A stretch of DNA of 64,000 bases, from NCBI GenBank assembly GCA_023375675.1, contig JALQBC010000029.1, positions 124,001-188,000 of the forward strand, in the 5' to 3' direction. Under the pieces are notes generated by a model. It searched no databases. It saw nothing but the letters and a program-made list of their open reading frames with translations, and had not been told where the DNA came from. The stretch is from Cytospora piceicola. Lineage: Eukaryota; Ascomycota; Sordariomycetes; Diaporthales; Cytosporaceae. Position 1 is the stretch's first letter; each line of letters opens with the position of its first letter. Below are positions 11,914-22,625 of this stretch, piece after piece. The position numbers and the translations under genes are program-made.

Positions 11914-12239
11914 CGAACTACCACTCCATGGAAATTCTGTGACCTCTAGATGAAGGGGGTGGTATGAGGGCGGGTTGCCCCGTCGCGGGGAATGTTTTGG
12001 TCTGGGGTGCCCGCCTTTTGTCGCCGCGGGACCAACAAAACAAAATGAAATAGGGCTAGGTCGATCCAACGTAAGCTGGTGGATTACACGGGACCAGTTT
12101 TCGAATTCCACAAGGCTTAGCACCACAGATTGTGTCGTTGGCTTCGTTGGCAGGACCCCAAAGAAGGGTTACTTGCGTACAGGAAGGAAACACTGGAAGC
12201 GCGCACAGCGCGATATCCAGGAGATTGGGAGCTAGAACC

Positions 12240-12296
12240 CGGAGACTAGAGTCCGGAGTCTGGAGTCTGGAATCTGGAGTCGGGAGTCTGGACGGG
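12240..12296 (+). repeat. degenerate GGAGTCT repeat
   Basis: Seven to eight imperfect copies of a 7-nt unit (GGAGTCT/GGAATCT), about 330 nt upstream of the TRP channel ATG. Confidence 0.75.
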
Positions 12297-12517
12297 GTGA
12301 CCCTGCTGCCCAGGTGCATCTACGGAGTGTGTGACCAACTTGCTGGGAACGGGCAGGTGTGATTCACAGGAGGGGGACGAGTCGAGTCCGTGCAAAAGTG
12401 GGATAGCACGGGTCAGTTTTGGGTGTCTGGGTGTGTGTATCGTGGGCTGCGTGGGTGGGAACATCTGAATCGAATCTCATCACGCTTGAATCTTGAGTGT
12501 GGGGTGGGCCAGTATCG

Positions 12518-12549
12518 GTCCTGTCCTGTCCTGTCCTGTCCTGTCCTGT
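12518..12549 (+). repeat. CTGTC pentamer microsatellite
   Basis: Six perfect tandem CTGTC units in intergenic sequence. Confidence 0.9.
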
Positions 12550-12670
12550 TTCTAAGTAATGGAAATTCATCACCATCATACAGATATACATATATATCCT
12601 AGACACACCTTCACTGTTCTTGAACGGAACTCTGCATATTTAGGTACATACATACAAACTTGTGGGATAT

Positions 12671-12675
<5 letters not shown>

Positions 12676-12712
<37 letters not shown>
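12676..12712 (+). repeat. (CT)n microsatellite
   Basis: About 18 CT units, continuing into CCCTCTCCCTCT. Pyrimidine tracts are common in fungal promoters, but this one is far from either ATG. Confidence 0.9.
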
Positions 12713-12716
<4 letters not shown>

Positions 12717-14838
12717 TCCCTCTTCGTGTTCGCAGATTGTCGACAGGCAGGTGACGGACAGCCGCTCGTGCATCCCACTCCAATATCATATGCAGGATGC
12801 CGTTCCGTTCCCCCCTTATGAAACCGATGTTATCTTTCCACAGATTCATCAGTCTACCCTGGTCAACGCATGAACCCGTAGATATGTATGTACCATTCTG
12901 TACCCCAGATCGACCCCATGACTTAGTGTAGGGTGTCGTTGAGTGGGCCGATTCACTGGCAAGATCGGGATGGATAGTTGACGCCTCCTCTCTGTTGATT
13001 GGACGGGCGAACCGTTCGCATATCGACGACACCACACACCTTATGTACAACCAAGCATGTACGAGCCCTGGTGCTTACTACCTACCTTGGTAAGTACCTT
13101 GGTAAGTACCTAGGGATGTATGCTACGCAGTACACCAAAAGCTTGTGAGATCAAACTAGAAATTATTTCCCAATCACAAGGCTGTTTCTGAACAACAAAA
13201 TGGGTCTGACCACTCTGCCGGGCGCGATACTCCGCACATTTGCATGCTCGGCATTCCTACCTGGCGCATCTCCCTTCACTGCAGTCTGCTCTTGGTCCAC
13301 ACCGACAGGCCGGCATCTGCATCATCATGATGCATCACATGCAGCAGTGTCAGAGTGTGTCGGTCAAGAGAGTACTTAGGTACTTAGTATTGGACGAGGA
13401 AAACCACACTGCCACACTACCTAACCCCCACGTACATCACTTCCGGAAGCAGGTAATGAACATCTCAGCCTGACACCGCAACACAGCCAGACAGCGCGGG
13501 GCATCGGTAGACTGGCCGAGTATGCACTTTGATGGCCAATAAGAGCATTGGACTTACCAGGTATGTCATCGAGTACAAGTCACGGGCGGTGAGCTTGAAG
13601 CTTCTGGTTGGTAACGCAGCATCAGTAGCCCACAGGATGCATACTGGTACCACCAGGTACTCAAGTAGGGATGTACTGTTACTGTGGTAGTACTGCGTTG
13701 CAAGGGCGCGCAATCTCTACGACTGCCAGTCCTTACGTACCGTCATATGATCGGCGTCGAGCCTCATGCCGCTTCTTACTGGTCAATATGAAATAGAGGA
13801 CAAGTCAAGCAGAAATGGTCCGTGACGACCAACGGCCGGCACGGGATCCGGACCGTAGGTGGGCGGGGCGGGGCCGGACCCAAGTCCGGATCCGAGGCCG
13901 GAGCTGGAGGAAGCATCTCTTGCCAGCTTGTGATGACTGCCTGGTTGTTCTCCTTTTGACACAGAGTTCCAAGAAGGAACAAATACATGGTAGAAACGGT
14001 GGCAGGCTTATATTTGGGCTACTACGCCAAAGGTCACGGAGCCTGCATCTGTCATCGGCATAATAGCAATACTGTCCGCCACCAACTTCGACAACCAATC
14101 CCTTTGTCGAGTGCAATTGCACTTATGTCCCAGGTACAGGAGACACCAGAGTCGCCCTGGGTACTCTATCTTCTTCCCCAGGGTTGACAGGGCTAACAGG
14201 ACTAACAGGGATACCAGAGCCGTAGATTTACCGTAGACATACCTAACATCTCTGGATACCGTTTTCATACTCACGTGCCGACTTATTATTATGTATGAGC
14301 CCGTACTAATTGCCATAGAAAGTTTGTACTGACGTCATAAGCACCAAAGTTTTTTGACATATGAACTGCAGGGGTAAACATAGACCCAGTATTTCGTCCC
14401 CCCGGAAGCACGTCTGCCAATGAGAGTTTAGATGAGGGGACCTCGGGCGTCTTATCGATAACACAAAGCTGGAGAGACAGGGGTGTTTGGCATGAAAGAA
14501 AAAAAAACTTTGGACTTTTAGTGGGGTGTGTTTGTGGTGACTATTGCTGGCAGCCTGCTGAGACTGCCAGATCTATTCTTGAACATTTCACCTGCTTCTC
14601 CCTTCTTGAAGATTTCTCACCCCCCCCCAATTCCCATCAATTGTTCCTTGCCGGCTAGACGAGGCTGTTGTTAATTGATCATGGTTGAGGCTTGAAACAT
14701 ACAAGCCTTTTTTTTTTCTTCCCTATAAAGAACTATATTCTTTTCATACTGCCCGAGCATCGTTGAGCTTGCTGATACCTCCGATACCGACATATTCAGC
14801 TTCAGCCATTGAGCCTCGGAAGACTTGTCTTCTCGACC

Positions 14839-17800
14839 ATGGCTTCCAAGGCTTTCCCCCCAGCTTCGGCTCGCATCAAGGAGACCAAGGATGAGGACCT
14901 CGTCTGTTTGGAACTCGAGGATGGTACCGCCTACCAAGGTTACAGCTTCGGCGCTCGAAAGAGCATTGCCGGTGAGCTTGTCTTCCAGACTGGTATGGTG
15001 GGCTACCCGGAGTCGGTGACAGACCCTTCCTACCGCGGCCAGATCCTCGTCATCACCTTCCCCGAGGTCGGCAACTACGGTGTCCCCTCTCGAGAGACCA
15101 TGGACGACCTCCTGCGCGACCTTCCCGCCCACTTCGAGTCCTCCGAGATTCACATCGCCGGTCTCGTAACTGCCTCCTACTCAGGAGAAGACTACTCTCA
15201 CTACCTGGCGACCTCTTCGCTTGGAACATGGTTGAAGGAGCAAGGAGTGCCGGCAATGTACGCTGTCGACACCCGATCGTTGACGAAACAAATCAGAGAA
15301 AAGGGCAGCATGCTTGGTCGCATGCTGCAGTTGAAACTGCCCCTGACCGACGGTGCCAATGGCCAGCTGAACGGGACCGCTACTCCCCAGGCCATGAAGG
15401 AGTGGAAAGAATCCTTCGACACCGTCGAATGGGTCAATCCAAATGAGAAGAACCTCGTAGCAGAGGGTGAGTGAAAGCGAAGTAGGCCTTAAGTCGACTC
15501 TCAGCTCACTTCCTCTTAGTATCCATCAAGGCCCCGAAGCTGTACACGCCTCCAGCAGATATCGCCCTTAAGCACCCGTCTGGAAGGCCCGTCCGTGTCC
15601 TTTGCCTTGACGTCGGCATGAAGTACAACCAGCTTCGATGCTTCCTCAAGCGGGGCGTCGAAGTCCTTGTCTGCCCCTGGGACCATGACATTGTTGCTCA
15701 GGCCGGTGATGAGTACGACGGTCTCTTCATTTCGAACGGCCCTGGTGACCCTGCTGTAATGGATGTTACCGTGAAGAATATTGCGACCGCCATGGCGAAG
15801 AACCGAACTCCCGTGTTTGGTATCTGTCTAGGCCACCAGCTGCTGGCTAGAGCTGCTGGAGCGGGGACTGAAAAGTTGAAGTTCGGTAACAGAGGCCACA
15901 ACATTCCCTGCACGAGTCTGGTCACTGGAAAGTGCCATATCACGTCCCAGAACCATGGCTACGCTGTCGACAGCAAGACTCTGCCCTCTGACTGGCAAGA
16001 GCTTTTCGTCAACGCCAACGACGGCACCAATGAGGGTATCATGCACGTCAACAAGCCCTATTTCAGTGTTCAGTTCCACCCTGAGAGCACCCCTGGACCC
16101 CGAGACACCGAATTCCTCTTCGATGTGTTTATCCAGACTATCGAGAAGTGCGCTTCGGACAGCAGCCTCCTTACGAAGCCTGTCTCCTTCCCCGGCGGTA
16201 CCGCGGCAGAGACCGAGAAACTGCACCCTCGCGTCAAGCCGAAGAAGGTACTTGTGCTCGGCAGCGGCGGTCTCAGCATCGGTCAAGCTGGTGAGTTCGA
16301 CTACTCTGGAAGTCAGGCTATCAAGGCCCTCAAGGAGGAAGGCATCTACACCGTCCTCATCAACCCTAACATTGCTACCATTCAAACCTCCAAGGGTCTG
16401 GCAGACAAGGTTTACTTCCTGCCGGTGAATGCCGACTTCGTTCGCAAGGTCATCTTGTACGAGCGGCCTGACGCCATCTACGTGACTTTCGGCGGACAGA
16501 CCGCTCTGCAGGTCGGTATCCAACTCAAGGATGAGTTTGAGGAGCTTGGTGTTAAGGTGCTGGGTACTCCTATCGATACCATTATCACCACTGAAGACCG
16601 TGAACTCTTTGCTCGCAGCATGGAGTCGATCGGTGAGAAGTGCGCCAAATCGGCGTCTGCCAGCAGTGTCGACGAGGCCATGAGGGTCGTCACAGATATC
16701 GGCTTCCCCGTCATTGTGAGAGCTGCGTATGCTCTCGGTGGACTGGGCAGTGGTTTCGCCAACAACGAAGAGGAACTGCTCGACCTCTGCAACAAGGCTT
16801 TGGCTGTCAGCCCCCAAGTTCTCATTGAGCGTAGTATGAAGGGCTGGAAGGAGATCGAGTATGAGGTTGTCCGAGATGCTCAGGACAACTGCATCACTGT
16901 CTGTAACATGGAGAACTTCGACCCTCTGGGCATTCACACCGGAGACTCGATCGTGGTCGCCCCGTCCCAGACTTTGTCTGACGAGGATTACAACATGCTT
17001 CGAACAACCGCGGTGAACGTTATTCGCCATCTTGGAGTCGTGGGAGAGTGCAACATTCAGTACGCCCTCAACCCCTTCTCCAAGGAGTACTGCATCATCG
17101 AAGTCAATGCTAGATTGTCGAGATCTTCGGCCCTCGCCTCCAAGGCGACAGGCTACCCCCTGGCTTTCATTGCTGCCAAGCTTGGTCTCAACATCCCCCT
17201 CAAGGAAATTACGAACTCGGTCACGAAGTCGACTTGCGCTTGCTTCGAGCCTTCGCTCGATTACGTCGTTGTCAAGATGCCTCGTTGGGATCTGAAGAAG
17301 TTCACCCGGGTGTCCACCCAACTCGGCTCTTCCATGAAGAGTGTTGGTGAGGTTATGAGCATAGGCAGAAACTTCGAGGAGGCCATTCAGAAAGCAATCC
17401 GCGCCATCGACTTCCAGAACTTGGGCTTCAACGAAACATCCGGTGCTCTTATGTCAATTGACGATGAGCTGCAGACGCCTTCGGATCAACGTCTCTTTGC
17501 CATCGCCAACGCCATGCACGCTGGATACACCGTGGACAAGATCTGGGAGTTGACCAACATCGACAAGTGGTTCTTGAACAAGCTCAAGGGCTTGAGCGAC
17601 TTCAGACAGACCATGTCAAACTTCAACACCAGCGACATCGCCAAGCGCGCTGATGTCTTGCTGCAGGCCAAGCGTCTCGGCTTTTCTGACCAACAGTTGG
17701 CCAAGTTCTGGAACTCGAACGAAATAGCTGTTCGCCGCCTCAGGGACGAGGCTGGTATCATGCCCTTCGTCAAGCAGATTGATACTGTTGCTGCCGAATT

Positions 17801-20800
17801 CCCTGCCTTTACCAACTACCTCTACCTAACCTACAATGCCACTCAACACGATGTCAGCTTTGACGACCACGGCATTATGGTATTGGGATCTGGTGTCTAC
17901 AGAATCGGTTCATCAGTGGAGTTCGACTGGTGCTCCGTTCGGGCTATTCGCACACTCCGGGAGACTGGTTTCAAGACTATCATGGTGAACTACAACCCCG
18001 AGACTGTGAGCACGGATTACGATGAAGCCGACAAGCTGTACTTCGAGAACATCAACATTGAGACCGTGCTCGATATTTACCAGATGGAGACAGCGGGAGG
18101 TGTTCTGGGTGCCATGGGAGGTCAGACCCCTAACAACATTGCCTTGCAGCTTCACCGAGCCGGAGTCAAGATGCTAGGAACGTCTCCAGAAATGATCGAT
18201 TCTGCTGAGAACAGATACAAGTTCTCCCGTATGCTTGATCGCATCGGCGTTGATCAGCCCACCTGGAAGGAGCTGACGAGCTTCGACAAGGCCCAGGACT
18301 TCTGCAACAAGGTCTCCTACCCCGTACTCGTCCGTCCATCCTACGTGCTTTCCGGTGCTGCTATGAACACTGTCTACTCCGAGGCAGATCTTGAGAGCTA
18401 CTTGAAGCAAGCTACGGACGTGTCACCCGAGCACCCGGTTGTTATTACGAAGTACATCGAGAACGCCAAGGAAATCGAGATGGATGCTGTGGCTCACGAC
18501 GGAGAACTTGTTGGTCACTTCATCTCGGAGCACGTCGAGAACGCTGGTGTGCACTCTGGAGATGCGACTCTTATCCTGCCGCCCCAAGATCTCGAGAAGA
18601 CTACGATCCATCGTATCGAGGAGGCGACTCGCAAGATCGCAGCTGCCTTGAACATCACTGGACCACTCAACATCCAGTTCATTGCCAAGGACAATGACAT
18701 CAAGGTCATCGAATGCAACGTTCGGGCTTCTCGATCATTCCCCTTCGTATCGAAGACCATGGGCGTTGACCTTATTGAGATGGCCACTAAGGCCATCATG
18801 GGTGTACCCTTTGAGCCATACCCGATCGTCGACCGTCCCGCTGGCGCTGTTGGAGTCAAGGTCCCACAGTTCAGCTTTTCTCGCCTGTCGGGAGCTGATC
18901 CAGTTTTGGGAGTCGAGATGGCTTCCACCGGTGAGGTTGCTTGCTTTGGTACCAATAAGTATGAGGCATACTTGAAGGCCCTGATTTCGTCGGGCTTCAA
19001 GTTCCCAAAGAACAATGTCCTGCTTTCTCTGGGATCATTCAAAGACAAGATGGAGATGCTTCCTGCCATCAAGAAACTGGAGGAGATGGGATACAAGCTG
19101 TTCGCAACCGCAGGAACAGCCGACTTCCTGCAATCCCACGACATCCCTGTCCAGTTCCTCGAGATTCTTCCTGAGCATGAGCAGAAATCTGAGTACTCTC
19201 TTACTCAGCACTTGGCAAACAACATGATCGACCTGTACATCAACCTGCCCTCAAGCAACAAGTACCGTCGCCCTGCCAATTACATGAGCAAGGGCTACAG
19301 GACCCGAAGAATGGCTGTCGATTATCAAATCCCCTTGGTCACCAACGTGAAGAACGCCAAGATCCTCGTCGAGGCCATGGCCCTGCACATGAGCCTTGAT
19401 GTGAGCATTCAGGACTATCAGACCAGCCACCGCACTGTTCTCCTGCCTGGCCTCGTCAACATCGCAGCTTTCGTGCCTGGTATCGCGTCGGAGAAGAGCC
19501 GCGACCTGCAGGCTGTTACCAAAGCATCGCTCACGGCAGGTTTCACGATGATCCGGACCATGGCTGTCGGTGTTGAGGGGGCAATCACGGATGCTCGCAC
19601 GCTGACCGTGGCCCAGCAGAACGGCAAGTCTGGAATCTACTGCGATTTCAACGTCTCCGTTGCTGCAACCTCCACAAATGCAAACCAGATCGCAAATGTT
19701 GCTGGTGAGGTGGGGTCTCTGTTCATTCCGTTCAACCATCTGTCCGACAACATTAGCAAGGTTGCCGCTGTTACTGCACACTTCGATGCTTGGCCTGTCC
19801 ACAAGCCGATCTTGACGGATGCTAAGCTGACCGACTTGGCCTCGGTTCTCCTTCTGGCTAGCCTTCACAACAGAAGGATTCACGTCACTTCCGTCACAAC
19901 CAAGGATGACATCAAACTTGTCGCCCTTAGCAAGGAGAAGGGCTTGAAGGTGACATGCGACGTGTCAATCTACTCGCTGTACCTGACACAGAAGGACCAC
20001 CCTGAATGCCAGTTCCTGCCAACTGTTGAGGATCAGGTCGCCCTGTGGGAGCACTTGGACACTATCGACGTCTTCTCTATTGGCAGTCTGCCTTACCAGC
20101 TGGCCCACGCTGTTGGTGCCCAGTCCGATGCCACTGTCGGGATCGCAGACGCTCTTCCTCTGCTTCTCACATCCGTATGTGAAGGCAAGCTTACTATCGA
20201 GGACATCAAGAAGCGCCTGCACGACAACCCCGTAGAGATCTTCGAGCTTCATGACCAGACCGGCACGTTCGTGGAGGTTGAGATCGAGCGCCCCTCCACC
20301 ATTCCCTCCGGTTCAAGCTGGTCTCCTTTTGCAGGTCGCGTCATGAGAGGTTCCGTCCAGCGTGTTACGTTCCAGAACAAGCTTGTCTGCCTTGATGGCC
20401 AGATTCTTGAGGGTGATACCGTTGGCAAGGACATGTCCAGGCACGGCGCACTGCCGACACCTATGTCCCCGCCGCAGAAGCCATCGTATCTTGCCGAAAC
20501 TCCCCGGACAACGAGCAGACGATTGTCAACACTTGGCTCTTCGCGACCCAATATCAAGCGTGGCCTGGATAGCGCATCAGGCCAGTCTTTCAAGGCCTCT
20601 GGGTTTGAGGACTTCGGCCCATCGCTGCCTCTTCCCTCTCATGAGAGCCCCTTGCAATCCCTGCTCTCCCAGCCTTCCTCATTCAAGAAGTCGCACGTCC
20701 TCTCGGTGACTCAATATACCCGTGCTGACTTGCACTTGTTGTTCACAGTTGCGCAGGAAATGCGTACCGGTGTCCAGCGTGAGGGTGTGCTGAACGTTCT

Positions 20801-21656
20801 GAAGGGTCGTCTGCTCTGCACGATGTTCTACGAGCCTTCCACCCGAACGTCGGCCTCTTTCGACGCGGCAATGCAGCGCCTTGGTGGACGAACAATTGCC
20901 ATCACTACAAGCCACTCCTCGATCCAGAAGGGTGAGACCCTCCAGGATACCCTCCGGACTCTGTCCTGCTACGGAGACGCTGTTGTCCTCCGTCACCCCG
21001 AGGAAAACTCGGTCAAGGTTGCCAGGAAATACTCCCCTGTGCCAATCATCAACGGTGGTAACGGTGCTAAGGAGCACCCCACCCAGGCCTTCTTGGACCT
21101 CTTCACCATCCGTGAAGAGCTGGGTACCGTCCAGGGCTTGACCATCACCTTCGTCGGTGACCTTCTGTACGGACGCCCCGTCCACTCGCTCGTCTACCTG
21201 CTGCAACACTACCAGGTCAAGGTGCAGCTTGTCTGCCCCAAGGCCCTGTCCCTGCCCCCTCAGGTCTACGAACAGCTGGTCAAGTCCGGGCAGCTCCTCG
21301 CCGTTTCGGAGACCCTGACGCCGGAGATCGTGGCCCGCAGCGACGTCCTGTACTGCACGCGTGTGCAGCAGGAGCGCTTCCCTACCAAGGAGGAGTACGA
21401 GAAGGTCAAGGGCTCGTACCGCATCGACAACGCGACGCTCTCGAACGCCAAGAGCAGCATGATTGTCATGCACCCCCTGCCGAGAAACGAGGAGATTGCG
21501 GAGGAGGTTGACTTCGACCCCCGCGCGGCGTACTTCAGACAGGTGAGTTTCGAGAAGACCCTATTCGTAATGAAAAGCTTTGCTAACACCCCGGTGCAGA
21601 TGAAGTATGGTCTCTACACGCGCATGGCTCTGTTGGCTCTTGTCATGTCCAACTGA
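14839..21656 (+). CDS. URA2: CPSase II / aspartate transcarbamylase multifunctional pyrimidine enzyme
   Basis: Exons 14839-15466, 15520-21542 and 21600-21656; 2235 aa (yeast Ura2 is 2214). It makes carbamoyl phosphate from glutamine, bicarbonate and ATP and passes it to aspartate, the first two steps of UMP synthesis. Order: glutaminase domain with nucleophile Cys312 (FGICLGHQ) and His396/Glu398 (FHPES); two ATP-grasp CPSase halves from about 452 ([20 protein letters not shown]) and 992; an MGS-like regulatory domain from about 1373, where UTP feedback acts in this family; a dihydroorotase-like domain from about 1513; a linker; ATCase from about 1931 with [12 protein letters not shown] and HPTQAF. 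In the DHO-like domain the zinc-binding HxH after PGL is replaced (GLVNIAAF), so it is inactive, as in other fungi. The last intron (57 nt) keeps the frame open if retained; family comparison (YFRQMKYGLY) argues that it is spliced. Confidence 0.97.
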
Positions 21657-22625
21657 GTTGTGCATATAGACTTTATTCCCAAGGTGTTTGGGGTAACAGG
21701 AAGAAGGTTGGCGGGAAATGATTTTGTTTTGGTGACGGAAAAGTCTTGAGGCAATTGTCCGAATTTGGTTTTGCTCATCCTCTAGAGGTAACTTTCAAAG
21801 AACAGGCTCGTAGATGGGCACAGACAACATACACAAATAAGTGCATCAGTAGACGTAAAGAGCTCGCGCCCGTCATGGTATGAGTTCAAGAGTGAATGAT
21901 TCGGGGATATGTTTTTATGTGTATGATGTACGTTTTAGCGTTGGGGTTGGGGTTGCGTGGTGTTTCTGGGTGGCGTGTGTGTGTATGTGTGTATGTATGT
22001 GTATGTATGTTTAAGCATTAGTTAGTTACGTATGTAATCAAATAAATCAATTATTATTCCTCTCACATACGTTTGTCTACCGTTTTGAATCTTACACACA
22101 TACAAACTTCTCTGTTCTAGACTCAGAGGGGTGCCTCCCCCCAACCACTTGAGCAGAACAGGGAGGGAAAGGGGGGTTCAATAACACCAGTACACAATTC
22201 AACCACCTTCCCACTGCTTCCTCACTTCTCGTGACCAAGAAGTTAAACACTATGATTGATCCAATAAATATCGCATAAACACTGAATTCGGCATTGTCCA
22301 GTTCAGTCCAAGTCGGGGGTCACTATGAACCGCATTATTTTAGTCACTTGAGGAAGTGTCTGACCTCAAGTCTCAGGCGGCGTCAAATCCAGTGTTCATA
22401 ACAGTATCTCAATTCGTCCAACCGCCAATATCGTACAATATGCTCGCCATGCGCGTGCTTGATAAAATCAACGACAAAAGAAACAGAAGCGTGGCCCAGC
22501 AAGGCCCTCTAGTCGGTGGTACAAGCAAAGCAATATCAAAGGGAAAAACTATCGACTGACGGGTATCTCTTTCCTCCTCCTCCTCCTTTCATCTACCGTG
22601 GCCTCTCTTCGCTTCCCGTGCCAAG
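21657..22625. other. intergenic, convergent 3' ends
   Basis: Between the stop codons of the CPSase-ATCase gene (+) and the DGPH-repeat gene (-). It contains a GTGTATGTATGT-rich tract at about 21978-22012 and A/T-rich sequence (22015-22060) suited to polyadenylation. No gene seen. Confidence 0.5.

Larger units (their letters stand above)
11914..14838. other. 2.9 kb gene-free divergent promoter region
   Basis: Separates the 5' ends of the TRP channel gene (-) and the CPSase-ATCase gene (+). It carries degenerate GGAGTCT units (12240-12296), a CTGTC pentamer array (12518-12549), a CT dinucleotide run (12676-12712) and TACCTAGGTA/CCTTGGTAAG-type palindromes (13079-13115, 13371-13389). A four-codon upstream ORF (14681-14695) may lie in the leader of the pyrimidine gene. 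No other gene recognised. Confidence 0.5.

Noticed and set aside
15828..17321. 497-codon minus-strand frame inside the CPSase-ATCase gene
   Set aside because: Antisense shadow of a strongly codon-biased gene; the plus strand has clear enzyme motifs throughout.
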